Below, piece by piece: positions 22,939 through 31,310 of a stretch of DNA of 34,855 bases. The translations under genes were made by a program, and so were the position numbers. The notes below the pieces were generated by a model. That model saw nothing but the letters and a program-made list of their open reading frames with translations, had not been told where the DNA came from and made no database searches. Numbering within the stretch: position 1 is the stretch's first letter; each line of letters opens with the position of its first letter. The stretch is from Maccoyibacter sp900556645 (GTDB taxonomy: Bacteria > Bacillota > Clostridia > Lachnospirales > Lachnospiraceae), in assembly GCA_958349535.1 (NCBI GenBank), contig CATWDJ010000021.1, positions 1-34,855 of the forward strand, read 5' to 3'.

Positions 22939-23628
22939 TTACCCCTGTGAAAATCTCGCCAAAAACTGCTTTGTACGCTCTTCTTTTGGATTCTCGATAA
23001 CCTCTCGCGGATCTCCTTCTTCCACAATATAACCGCCATCCATGAAAATCACATGGTCTGCCACATCCCGGGCAAAGCTCATCTCATGGGTTACAATGAC
23101 CATTGTCATATTTTCCTGTGCCAGTTCTTTGATAACCTTTAGGATTTCTCCCGTCAACTCCGGGTCCAATGCACTGGTAGGCTCATCGAAAAACAAAATG
23201 GACGGCTTCAATGCCAATGCTCTGGCAATGGCTACACGTTGCTGCTGTCCGCCGGAAAGCTGACAGGGATAAGCCTTTGCCTTATCCGATAACCCCATTT
23301 TTTCCAACAGCTCTCTGGCTTCCTTCTCCACTTCTTTTTTATCCCGCTTCTGCACGTGAATCGGTGCATCCATGACATTTTTCAGAACGCTGTAATGAGG
23401 GAACAGATTGAAATTCTGAAATACCAGTCCGAAATGACCCTCATACCGGATATTTCCGCTGTCCTTCTCCTCCAGTCCCGTACAGCACCGGAGCAATGTT
23501 GACTTTCCCGAACCGGAAGGTCCGATAATTGCCACTACTTCTCCCTCATCCACCGAAAGGGAAATATCATGGAGGACATCTACGTCCTCAAAGCTCTTTT
23601 TTAAATTCTCTACCTCTAATAACTTCAT
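22939..23628 (-). CDS. Polar amino-acid ABC transporter, ATP-binding subunit
   Basis: 229 residues of the GlnQ/HisP class. Walker A is IIGPSGSGKSTLLR, the Q-loop is LVFQNFNLFPHYSV, the ABC signature is CQLSGGQQQRVAIARAL, Walker B is ILFFDEPTSALDPEL and the H-loop is VIVTHEMSFARDV. The stretch between Walker A and the Q-loop is about 15 residues shorter than in GlnQ (LEEKDSGNIRYEGHFGLVFQ), a known short variant. It powers uptake with the permease and binding protein upstream in the same operon. The start at 23628 is set by AGGAGAGGG upstream; the gene begins 10 bases after the permease stop. Confidence 0.93.
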   Translation of the reverse strand: MKLLEVENLKKSFEDVDVLHDISLSVDEGEVVAIIGPSGSGKSTLLRCCTGLEEKDSGNIRYEGHFGLVFQNFNLFPHYSVLKNVMDAPIHVQKRDKKEVEKEARELLEKMGLSDKAKAYPCQLSGGQQQRVAIARALALKPSILFFDEPTSALDPELTGEILKVIKELAQENMTMVIVTHEMSFARDVADHVIFMDGGYIVEEGDPREVIENPKEERTKQFLARFSQG

Positions 23629-23638
23629 AGTCCCTCTC

Positions 23639-24289
23639 CTACTGATAATAAGCAAGACGTCTTTCCAGATATTCCATAAATACCGCCACCACTAGATTAA
23701 AGACATAGTAAAATACACCTGCCACAAATAACGGCATCATAGTGGTCTGTGCCGCCGCAATCTGCTTGGCGATGGTAAACATCTCCGCATATGCCAGAAC
23801 AAATGCCAGAGAGGTATCTTTTACCAGAGTGATGACTTCATTGGTTACCGGAGGAAGAACCCGCTTTACCATCTGTGGAAAGATAATTTTAAAGAAGGTC
23901 TGGGTCTTTGTATATCCCAACACCTTGGCAGCCTCCCGCTGTCCTACCGGTATGGACTGAATACCCGCCCGGTAAATCTCGGCAAAATAAGCTGCATAGT
24001 TGATACTGAAACCGATAATGGTGGCATAGAAACGGTATCCCGTAGAAAGACGCACACCGAAAAGATAGTACGGTCCAAAATATACCACCAGCAATTGCAG
24101 CATCAGCGGTGTTCCCCGCATGATGGATATGTATATCTTCATCAGCCATTGGAGCGGCTTGATTTTAGACATTCTTGCAAACGCCACCAAAAGCCCCAAG
24201 GGCAGAGAAAAAAGTAATGTCAATACAAAAATGGAGATGGATGCTCCCATTCCCGACAGCAATTCTCTCAGCATTACATCAATTGCCAT
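23639..24289 (-). CDS. Polar amino-acid ABC transporter, permease subunit
   Basis: 216 residues with about five membrane segments. The start GMGASISIFVLTLLFSLPLGLLVAFARMS and the motif YISIMRGTPLMLQLLVVYF are typical of the HisM/GlnP family. The EAA loop AGIQSIPVGQREAAKVLGYTKTQTFFKIIFPQ contacts the ATPase. A single permease gene implies a homodimer. AAGGAG is 10 bases before the ATG and overlaps the end of the binding-protein gene region. Confidence 0.94.
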   Translation of the reverse strand: MAIDVMLRELLSGMGASISIFVLTLLFSLPLGLLVAFARMSKIKPLQWLMKIYISIMRGTPLMLQLLVVYFGPYYLFGVRLSTGYRFYATIIGFSINYAAYFAEIYRAGIQSIPVGQREAAKVLGYTKTQTFFKIIFPQMVKRVLPPVTNEVITLVKDTSLAFVLAYAEMFTIAKQIAAAQTTMMPLFVAGVFYYVFNLVVAVFMEYLERRLAYYQ

Positions 24290-24302
24290 GTTTAAACGCT
24301 CC

Positions 24303-25124
24303 TTACTGACCGAGACATACCATGTCGGTTAAATCCCATTTTTCAGCAATCTCACCGAAGGTTCCGTCTTTAACCATTTCATCTAAGGTCTTCTGTACTT
24401 TGTCACGAAGCTCTTCGTTGCCTTTTTTAAATCCAACTGCATACTGCTCTGTACGCACTTTATCCTCTAACATTACAAAACCTTCTCTGGATGCAAGCTG
24501 ATAATCTGCTACTCCGATATCTACCACAATGGCATCTACTGCACCGCTTTCCAGATTCATAAATGCCGTATTGTAATCTGCTACCTGCTGTAACTCTGCA
24601 AAGCTTGCTGCCAGTTTTAAGTTTTCTTCGTTGTCCTCTTCATCGGTCAAAGCTGCAAGTCCTGAAGAATCTGCCTGAACAACCACTACTTTTCCTGCCA
24701 AATCTTCTTTGCTCTTGATACCGGAATCCTCTGCTACCACAACTACAATGGAATTATCTACATAAGGCTCTGACCATGTATAGTCATCCTCACGTCCTGT
24801 AACAGTAAATCCATTCCAGATACAGTCGATAGAACCGGAATTCAGCTCCATATCCTTAGAATCCCAATCGATTGGCTGTTTTACCAATTCCCATCCGTTA
24901 CGTTTGCAGACTTCTTCTGCCAGATCCAAGTCAAAGCCTACATACTCGCCATTGTCATCCTTGTAGCCGTATGGCGGATATTCCGCATCAAAACCTACGA
25001 TGAACTGGTCCTCGGAATTGCTCTTTTCTGCTTTATCTGTGTCTTTTTTGTCTGAACATGCTGTCATTGTAAACGCCATTGCCGCCGTCAACAATAAAGC
25101 TGCAAATTTCGTTGCTTTCTTCAT
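24303..25124 (-). CDS. Amino-acid ABC transporter, substrate-binding lipoprotein
   Basis: 273 residues. A lipoprotein signal peptide (KKATKFAALLLTAAMAFTMTAC) has the lipidated Cys at position 22. The type-2 periplasmic-binding fold (SBP_bac_3) shows FIVGFDAEYPPYGYKDDNGEYVGFDLDLAEEVC, then MELNSGSIDCIWNGFTVTGRE and DLAGKVVVVQADSS. These are typical of polar amino-acid, especially glutamine/cystine-type, receptors; the exact ligand cannot be read. First gene of the three-gene operon; GAGGAGG precedes the ATG. Confidence 0.94.
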   Translation of the reverse strand: MKKATKFAALLLTAAMAFTMTACSDKKDTDKAEKSNSEDQFIVGFDAEYPPYGYKDDNGEYVGFDLDLAEEVCKRNGWELVKQPIDWDSKDMELNSGSIDCIWNGFTVTGREDDYTWSEPYVDNSIVVVVAEDSGIKSKEDLAGKVVVVQADSSGLAALTDEEDNEENLKLAASFAELQQVADYNTAFMNLESGAVDAIVVDIGVADYQLASREGFVMLEDKVRTEQYAVGFKKGNEELRDKVQKTLDEMVKDGTFGEIAEKWDLTDMVCLGQ

Positions 25125-25163
25125 AAAAAAATCCTCCTCATCTGTCTTATCTTACACTTTAGT

Positions 25164-25192
25164 ATACTAACATGATAAAACAGTCATGTAAA
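25164..25192 (-). promoter_or_regulatory. Promoter and dyad operator of the amino-acid ABC operon
   Basis: TTTACA (25192-25187) and TAGTAT (25169-25164) are 17 bases apart on the minus strand. A dyad ACATGA-N8-TCATGT (25170-25189) fills the spacer exactly, and a TAGTATACTA palindrome (25160-25169) covers the -10. This is a plausible repressor site; the regulator is not known. Confidence 0.6.
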
Positions 25193-25225
25193 GGAGGATT
25201 TTTATTTTATCCCTGTTTTTTTATT

Positions 25226-26662
25226 TTATTTGAATACCTTTTTGTCTTCTGTATCGAGTTTCTCTACAACTGCCAAAATTGCCTCAAAATCATGTATCAG
25301 CTCCTTAGAAAAGCCCTCCGCCTGCCGGTAAATCTGTTCTGCCTCGTCATACTGCTCGTCCATAAGAGCCTTTACCATCTTCCTGCCGTAACCGTGAAAT
25401 TCTTTGTGCTTGTCCTTCAGACCATCCCAAAGCTTTAACACTTCTTCGTTTTTCGGATGGAACGCATAGTAGAAATGACCGAATCCGCATTTTGTATCAT
25501 CCATCTGAAGTGTTAAAATGGTGCGTTCATTTTTCATCTGCTCCAAGGTGGCAAGCCATTTCTTATGTGCATCTACCGCATTTTTGACATAGGTTGCAAA
25601 TATACTGTTTTCCGGCATATAAAAAGCATCCAGACTCATCTGACCGATGGTTTTGATGGATTCGTCCAATTCCCTCTCCACAGTCTCCAGTGGCTGTATG
25701 GACTGGTTCAGTTTTTCGCTGACTCCCTGTACCACCTGTGCATCTGTATCCATCATGGCACACTGCTCTTCGATTCTGGTAATCTGCGTCTCCAATACAT
25801 TGACAGAGCTGCTGATTTCCTCACTGACTGCTGCCAACGAACTGATAGATTCCGAAATAGCACCTACACTCTTCTGGTTACCGTCATTAATGCTCCAAAC
25901 CGCATTAATCTTATCATTGATTTCTTCCAATGAACTCATAACCGAAGCCACACTTTTGGCACTTTTTTGAGAAGCTTCTTCGATATGCTCCACAAACTCA
26001 CCCATATTTCCGGTGAGGCCTCTGGTTTCTTCCGCCAGATTCCGAATCTCATCCGCTACCACTGCAAAGCCTTTTCCTGCCTCTCCGGCTCTTGCCGCTT
26101 CAATACTGGCATTCAAAGCTAACAGATTTGTCTGGGAAGAAATGGAGTTGATTCCCTCAATAACCTCATTCATATGAGTGATAATGTCCAAAAGTTCCGT
26201 CATATCCGCCTGCATTTCTTCAGAGTATGTAATCATGCCGGTGGAGTGTTCACGGATTCCCGTCAGCTCCTCCTGTCCTGCTTCTATCTTCTTAAATACG
26301 TTGGAGGCTTCCTCTGAAACCTCGATAATGGTATTGGTCAGATTCTCATGGGCGTGAGTTACCTCTCCTGCGGTAGCCGCCGTCTCCTCGGTTGCATTGT
26401 GTATTACCTCTGATACCTGAGACAAGTCTTTGGTAATGCTGGTCATCTTCTTGGCATTATTTCCGATTTCTAAATCCAGAGAGCTTACCTTCATGACAGC
26501 ACTCAGATTTTTGCTCATGATTTCCTTTAATTTATCTTTTCCTGCTTCAAGCCGTGTAAACGCATCCTGCAGCTCCGCTGACCCTGAAGCATAATCCATT
26601 TTTTTCATTTCAGAAAAAGAACGGATATAATCCGTACTTTTCGCCGGTTTTCCAAATCCCAT
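25226..26662 (-). CDS. Soluble methyl-accepting chemotaxis protein with CZB domain
   Basis: 478 residues with no membrane segment or signal peptide, so cytoplasmic. The signalling domain (about 70-335) has the hairpin tip INSISSQTNLLALNASIEAARAGEAGKGFAVVADEIRNLAEET. The C-terminal part (about 355-470) matches a CZB (chemoreceptor zinc-binding) domain: AHKKW (His366), DDTKCGFGHFYYAFHP (Cys392) and KDKHKEFHGYGRKMV (His419 and His423). CZB domains sense zinc changes, including those caused by hypochlorous acid, through the Cys-His3 site. The N-terminal 60 residues are a short helical region. GGAGGAG precedes the ATG. It is a lone gene with no chemotaxis neighbours. Confidence 0.93.
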   Translation of the reverse strand: MGFGKPAKSTDYIRSFSEMKKMDYASGSAELQDAFTRLEAGKDKLKEIMSKNLSAVMKVSSLDLEIGNNAKKMTSITKDLSQVSEVIHNATEETAATAGEVTHAHENLTNTIIEVSEEASNVFKKIEAGQEELTGIREHSTGMITYSEEMQADMTELLDIITHMNEVIEGINSISSQTNLLALNASIEAARAGEAGKGFAVVADEIRNLAEETRGLTGNMGEFVEHIEEASQKSAKSVASVMSSLEEINDKINAVWSINDGNQKSVGAISESISSLAAVSEEISSSVNVLETQITRIEEQCAMMDTDAQVVQGVSEKLNQSIQPLETVERELDESIKTIGQMSLDAFYMPENSIFATYVKNAVDAHKKWLATLEQMKNERTILTLQMDDTKCGFGHFYYAFHPKNEEVLKLWDGLKDKHKEFHGYGRKMVKALMDEQYDEAEQIYRQAEGFSKELIHDFEAILAVVEKLDTEDKKVFK

Positions 26663-26758
26663 TGCTCTGTCTCCTCCTTACGTACAAGTTTCCTGTGTTG
26701 TTATTATTGTACCACCTTTCCGTAAAGAAAACCAGCCAGAAAAGGAGGATTTTCGACT

Positions 26759-28060
26759 TTATTTTTCTTCTAATATCTCAGACGTAAACGGTGCCAGTTG
26801 TAACTGATATTCCTGACCTCCATAGGAAAAATACAGCTCCGCCTCCTGTTCCGAAAGGTTCAGTGCCACAATCCGGTACTCCTCTCCCTCTCTTCTCGCA
26901 AACACCAACTGCTCATTTTTTACCAGAACCTCTTCGTAGCTTCCATAACGTACGGCTCGGGAATTTTTCCTACACTCTGCCAGCTTTTGGATATGCCAGA
27001 TTAACTCCGTGTTTCTTCCTTGCATTTCCTCCAGAGACAATTCCGGCCGGAGGGGCAAATCCGCATCCATCCCCTGTCCCTTTTCTCCCTCAATACCCCA
27101 TTCACTTCCATAATAGATGGACGGAACTCCCGGCATCATATACAAGAGAGTATAGACATTTTCAAGATTTTCCTTTCTTTTTAAAAGGTTGGCAACCCTG
27201 CTGACATCATGGTTATCCACAAAATTATACAGACAGATACCCTGATATAGACCTCCTGCTCCAAACTGTCTTTTCAATGCATAGGCAATTTCAAAATAAT
27301 TTTTGTCGTTGTGGCTGGAATAAATCCCTTTCCAGCACTCATAATTGGTTACAGAATCCAACATTTCCTCATTTGCCCACAGACGATAATCCCCGTGGAT
27401 AATCTCTCCCATTAACCAGAAATTTTCTCTCCGGCTCTTGGTTTCCCGACGAAGTCTTTTGAAAAATTCCCGGTCCACGCAGTCTGCCGCATCCAAACGA
27501 AGTCCGTCAATGCCAAACTCCTCCATCCACATCTGTACCGCACCCAGCAAATGCTGACATACCTGTTCATTTCCCAGATTCAGCTTTACCAGTTCCGCCG
27601 CACCGTGCCATGTCTCATAAGCAAAAGGATCTCCTAATGGACTTTCCCATGAAAAGTTGAGGTTACAGAACCAACTGCAATATTCCGAATGCTCCAGATT
27701 CTTTCTCACATCCTGAAAGGCAAAAAATTCCCGTCCCACATGATTGAATACTCCGTCTAATATCACATGTATTCCCTCTGCATGAAGTGCATCCACCACC
27801 TGTTTGAAATCCTCATTGGTACCCAGACGGCTGTCTATCCGGTAATAATCCGTAGTATCGTAGCCGTGAGAAACAGACTCAAAAAGGGGACCAAAATAAA
27901 TCCCATTGATTCCCAGCTCTTTCAGATGGGGAATCCAATCCAACACTTTTAAAATACGGTTTCCCGCTGTCTTCTCTCCTTCGTTGTACCGGGGTGCTCC
28001 TGTAAATCCCAAAGGGTAGATATGATAAAACATTGCGTCATTTATCCAGTTGTTCTGCAT
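26759..28060 (-). CDS. Alpha-amylase-family glycoside hydrolase (GH13), cytoplasmic
   Basis: 433 residues from the ATG at 28060; an upstream ATG at 28069 abuts the AGAGG ribosome site and is less likely. No signal peptide, so it acts inside the cell. GH13 regions are all present: DGVFNHVG (region I), GLRLDAADC with nucleophile Asp190, MGEIIHGDY with acid Glu219, and NFVDNHDVSR with Asp285 (numbered from the chosen start). The C-terminal beta domain ends near LQLAPFTSEILEE. The short N-terminus and cytoplasmic location fit maltodextrin, cyclodextrin or oligosaccharide hydrolysis rather than starch attack; exact specificity is not readable. It follows the PAP2 gene by 40 bases and may share its transcript. 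Confidence 0.9.
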   Translation of the reverse strand: MQNNWINDAMFYHIYPLGFTGAPRYNEGEKTAGNRILKVLDWIPHLKELGINGIYFGPLFESVSHGYDTTDYYRIDSRLGTNEDFKQVVDALHAEGIHVILDGVFNHVGREFFAFQDVRKNLEHSEYCSWFCNLNFSWESPLGDPFAYETWHGAAELVKLNLGNEQVCQHLLGAVQMWMEEFGIDGLRLDAADCVDREFFKRLRRETKSRRENFWLMGEIIHGDYRLWANEEMLDSVTNYECWKGIYSSHNDKNYFEIAYALKRQFGAGGLYQGICLYNFVDNHDVSRVANLLKRKENLENVYTLLYMMPGVPSIYYGSEWGIEGEKGQGMDADLPLRPELSLEEMQGRNTELIWHIQKLAECRKNSRAVRYGSYEEVLVKNEQLVFARREGEEYRIVALNLSEQEAELYFSYGGQEYQLQLAPFTSEILEEK

Positions 28061-28100
28061 GGCACTCATCCTCTCTTCTATAAATACTTTATTTCCTGTG

Positions 28101-28766
28101 TTACTTGCTTTTCTGCCATATATCCGTCCATTTCACCAATGCTGCATATAGCATCACCAATGCCATTCCCAACAGTAATCCTGCCAAAATATCCGTAAAC
28201 CAATGAACTCCCGATATCAATCGCCCCACAATGGTCACTATCATTATTACTCCAGACAGCCATTGTAGAATTTTTCGCAATCCCGGCTTTTTTATCCTTC
28301 TTTGAAACTGCAGGATGGCAGTTGACATAATACAAAATACAATCATCGTATGGGAAGACGGAAAGGATGCCTCCAGTTCTTTTCCCAAGAGAACCGGACG
28401 ATAATTCACAATAAATATTTCAAAAAATACATATACTGCTATGATTATGAAATAAAATGCACCCAAAAGCAAGATATCCGCATCTACTTTCCTTATGCTT
28501 TTTCTTTTTATCAACTGAACAAGTCCTAAAACACCAAAGAAAAAAGCTACTAATATAGCAACCACTCCCAGCCAGTCTGTAATCTCATACCATAACAGAT
28601 TTACTCCTGTCTTCTGAAACACCCAGCCATTGACGCCTGCCAGCCCAATTGGGGATGCCTTTGGTCCAATTCCCTGCACATCCACACGCAAAACGAAAAA
28701 CAACAATACCAGAAATGCCAACAGCAATCCGGCAGAAACCATAAAATAATTACGAATTTTTTTCAT
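28101..28766 (-). CDS. PAP2-family phosphatase, integral membrane
   Basis: 221 residues with six predicted membrane segments. The phosphatase signature is EIFIVNYRPV (Arg123, Pro124), then ASFPSSHTM (Ser137-Ser138-His139), then GRLISGVHWFTDILAG (Arg182, His188, Asp192). Motif 1 lacks the usual Lys (KxxxxxxRP reads with other residues), a small departure from the consensus. Enzymes of this type remove phosphate from undecaprenyl pyrophosphate or phospholipid-like substrates on the outer face of the membrane. The start at 28766 is preferred because AGGAGG precedes it; the frame is open to 28853. The 138 bases upstream of it show no confident promoter. Confidence 0.9.
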   Translation of the reverse strand: MKKIRNYFMVSAGLLLAFLVLLFFVLRVDVQGIGPKASPIGLAGVNGWVFQKTGVNLLWYEITDWLGVVAILVAFFFGVLGLVQLIKRKSIRKVDADILLLGAFYFIIIAVYVFFEIFIVNYRPVLLGKELEASFPSSHTMIVFCIMSTAILQFQRRIKKPGLRKILQWLSGVIMIVTIVGRLISGVHWFTDILAGLLLGMALVMLYAALVKWTDIWQKSK

Positions 28767-28904
28767 CCTTCGTACCTCCTGAATTTTTTTGAATTTTACA
28801 TCGCCAAAACCATAGCACGAGGTTATATATGGACGAAAGAAACGCTCCTTCACTTCTGTGACACTCTGCGTATCAATGGGATTTTAGGCATGTTACATAG
28901 GGTA

Positions 28905-29510
28905 TCAACGTTGTTTTATATACAAAACCGCTTTGATAATCAATAGCCACAGTTCAAAGAATGCCAGATACGGCTGTTGACTCATAATAAAAATAAATGT
29001 AGCTATTACAGTAAGTGCCATGGAAATGTATGCACTATTCTTTTTCCAAAAAATGTTTTGAAAATTCTGCAATATAATTTCCAACAATCCATATAGCACA
29101 ATCAGCCCCAGAATTACAATATAAGAAACAACCATATATTTTTGTATAAATTGCAGATTCAAAACGGATACGGACCGGATATAATTTCCATCTCTTTCTC
29201 CGAATATAGGAACAAAGAAAAAAACAGCACACATAATATCCATCAATCCATATAAAATATTTCTCAAATGAACAGCATTCTCTCTCTTTTCATTTTCTGC
29301 CGCCTGAATAATTTCTTCTCCTGACAACAACTCATCAATAGATATAGAAAATACTTTAGATATGGCTTTTAAAGAATCTATATTGGGAAGTCCCCGTCCC
29401 GATTCCCACTTAGAAATGGCTGTTCGAGATACAAATAGTAACTCTGCCAGTTCTTCCTGTGTAAGATTTTTCTGTTTTCGTAACTGTTGTAACTTTTCGT
29501 GAAATTCCAC
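28905..29510 (-). CDS. XRE-type HTH protein with C-terminal membrane segments
   Basis: 201 residues from a GTG start at 29510, chosen because GGAGGAG lies 6 bases before it; an ATG at 29525 has no ribosome site and would itself encode that sequence. Residues about 1-62 are an XRE helix-turn-helix (KLQQLRKQKNLTQEELAELLFVSRTAISKWESGRGLPNIDSLKAISKVFSISIDELL). The rest has four hydrophobic segments (LMDIMCAVFFFVPIF, YMVVSYIVILGLIVLYGLLEII, ISMALTVIATFIFIM, YLAFFELWLLIIKAVLYI). It is thus a membrane-tethered DNA-binding protein, a layout found in Firmicutes regulators. Targets unknown. Downstream of the NERD gene by 26 bases. Confidence 0.88.
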   Translation of the reverse strand: MEFHEKLQQLRKQKNLTQEELAELLFVSRTAISKWESGRGLPNIDSLKAISKVFSISIDELLSGEEIIQAAENEKRENAVHLRNILYGLMDIMCAVFFFVPIFGERDGNYIRSVSVLNLQFIQKYMVVSYIVILGLIVLYGLLEIILQNFQNIFWKKNSAYISMALTVIATFIFIMSQQPYLAFFELWLLIIKAVLYIKQR

Positions 29511-29536
29511 TTTGAGCTCCTCCATGTTTTTAAAGG

Positions 29537-30373
29537 CTAATTATCTATATTCTTTACATATCTACATTTAGGATAATTGGAGCATCCCAAAAAATCCTTC
29601 CCTGCTCTACTACCTTTTTTTGCTGTTCTTCGTACTAAAGTAGCACCACATTTGGGGCATATTGAGGGCAATTCTGTTACAGTTTTTCGAATCTGTTGAA
29701 CATGAACATTTTTTTGTTCTTCTGTAATCTGTGTAAGAGGATATAATTTTTCGTAAATACTATCTATTTCAGCGACGGTAAGCTTTTGCCCAACCTTAGA
29801 TGCATTACTGCTTACTGCATGCATAATTTCATATCGGTTGATTACCCAATGCGTATTGCTTGTAAGATTGATATTTTTTAAAGTACATCTATCACTAAAA
29901 ATAATAAACGAATACATTGGCAAATCTTCTTGTCCAACATATTTTTGTAACCATTTTATATGACCTTTATTCTGAATAATTGGATTCAGAAAATGTGATT
30001 TTTTTGTTTTTCCTCCTCCCGCCGGAAGAGTCTGTGTCCAATATTTATGGGTTTCCGTTCCAAATATCCAACCACTATAATTTTTCGACTCAAAAATATA
30101 AATTCCTGAATCATGAAGAAGTATTACATCCAATTCCGTAGTAGTATTATTATCTTTCGGAATGTAGCAATTAAACAAATATTGCTTATGTCCGGAAAGC
30201 TTGGACAGATATTTATATGTTAAATATTCACCATAACGCCCTTTATCAAACCGCAATACCAATAAAGGAATTTTAGTTTGATTATAATATTCTGTTTTTT
30301 TGTAATCAGCATTACTTTTTAAGTAAATAACAATGCAAATACCAAGTGCTATAAATAAAAATATCATTTCCAC
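29537..30373 (-). CDS. NERD nuclease-related domain protein with topoisomerase-type zinc finger
   Basis: 278 residues, starting at GTG (30373) or ATG (30367). An N-terminal membrane segment (about 3-18) anchors it. The NERD domain (about 43-155) reads KGRYGEYLTYKYLSKLSG, then TTELDVILLHDSGIYIFESKNYSGWIFG. The residues Glu80, Asp82 and Glu95-x-Lys97 match the restriction-nuclease-like core. The C-terminus is a four-Cys zinc finger (Cys239, Cys242, Cys264, Cys270: SICPKCGATL and GCSNYPKCRY) of the topoisomerase I type. The family is thought to process DNA, and its role in cells is not settled. It sits next to a restriction-modification pair, consistent with a defence neighbourhood. No strong promoter was found; the 148 bases between it and the endonuclease gene hold the divergent starts. 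Confidence 0.88.
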   Translation of the reverse strand: MEMIFLFIALGICIVIYLKSNADYKKTEYYNQTKIPLLVLRFDKGRYGEYLTYKYLSKLSGHKQYLFNCYIPKDNNTTTELDVILLHDSGIYIFESKNYSGWIFGTETHKYWTQTLPAGGGKTKKSHFLNPIIQNKGHIKWLQKYVGQEDLPMYSFIIFSDRCTLKNINLTSNTHWVINRYEIMHAVSSNASKVGQKLTVAEIDSIYEKLYPLTQITEEQKNVHVQQIRKTVTELPSICPKCGATLVRRTAKKGSRAGKDFLGCSNYPKCRYVKNIDN

Positions 30374-30521
30374 ACCTCATCTTCTCCTAAACAATTATTT
30401 CTTATTTTATCACAATTTTACTTTTTCTGATAGCGATTCCTTCCATTCATGGTATGATATAGATATACTTTTAAAGATACTACGAAAATTATATTGTAAA
30501 TAATTTACAGGAGGAATCACT

Positions 30522-31310
30522 ATGGCAGACTGGATAGATTTTGAAATCGAATGTACAAATTACCTAAACGACAGATTTAGATCATATGCACACTTTATTC
30601 ATCAAGGCGGTGCCGATTCCACCGTTCCTGATATTTTGGTAGAAACTAATCACGGGAACTCCTTTTACATGGATGCCAAACACTCCCCTGCACAATGCGG
30701 ACAGTTTGTCTTACTGCCGAATCTTTCGTCCAGAACCTTTGAATACAGTCAGAAAAATGTCAACCATATTAATATCTACGCCGAAAAAATCATAGCACAC
30801 ATGAACAGTCAATTTGACGAGTTTAGAGAAGCCGGAACTGCCGGCAAAGACATCATTATGGAGGATGATTCCTCTATTTTTTCTAATTGGATTATTCAGA
30901 CATACCGGGAAAAAGGAGTTGCATTTTTCATAACGAATCACTATACAATTCTTCCCATTGATCGATTTCGTGAATATTTTGATGTTACTGCAAAATATAG
31001 AATTAAAAGAAGCGGTTCCAACTCTGTTGGAAAGAGCCAATTGGCTCCTGTCCTAAATTACATTGAATCTCACTATACAATCCACGACAGCCGCATGGAA
31101 GGAAATAAACTTTTTGTTACATCCGATGACAATTTGCACAATCTCCGTTTTCTCTTAGGAGACTATGAATATATGTTTTCCCTGCGTGATAGGGAATATG
31201 AAATCCGAAAGCTTTCCAATACATACAACGCAAATGTTATTTTTTCCATAAAACTGATTGCAAAGCAACCGGGACTTTCCGATGAAAGCTTTATCCGCTG
31301 GTTAAGTTAG
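30522..31310 (+). CDS. Type II restriction endonuclease, PD-(D/E)XK type
   Basis: 262 residues. GGADSTVPDILVETN followed by NSFYMDAKHSPAQCGQFVLLPN gives the nuclease core Pro36-Asp37, 13 residues, Asp51-Ala-Lys53, with the nearby sequence AQCGQF common to endonucleases of this type. The rest shows no known DNA-recognition signature, so the target site cannot be read. The gene is on the plus strand and its last 9 bases overlap the 3' end of the convergent C5 methyltransferase gene at 31302. AGGAGGAATCACT precedes the ATG. A separate regulator (C protein) is not present. The pairing with the methyltransferase makes a restriction function the best reading; cleavage is not proven. Confidence 0.8.
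   Translation: MADWIDFEIECTNYLNDRFRSYAHFIHQGGADSTVPDILVETNHGNSFYMDAKHSPAQCGQFVLLPNLSSRTFEYSQKNVNHINIYAEKIIAHMNSQFDEFREAGTAGKDIIMEDDSSIFSNWIIQTYREKGVAFFITNHYTILPIDRFREYFDVTAKYRIKRSGSNSVGKSQLAPVLNYIESHYTIHDSRMEGNKLFVTSDDNLHNLRFLLGDYEYMFSLRDREYEIRKLSNTYNANVIFSIKLIAKQPGLSDESFIRWLS

Noticed and set aside
25127..25202. Long-distance inverted repeat of AAATCCTCC and GGAGGATTT around the amino-acid ABC promoter
   Set aside because: One arm is the ribosome site and the other lies upstream of the predicted transcription start, so both would not be in the same leader RNA.
28078..28335. 85-residue minus-strand frame inside the PAP2 gene
   Set aside because: It lies in another frame of a well-supported PAP2 gene and shows no domain.
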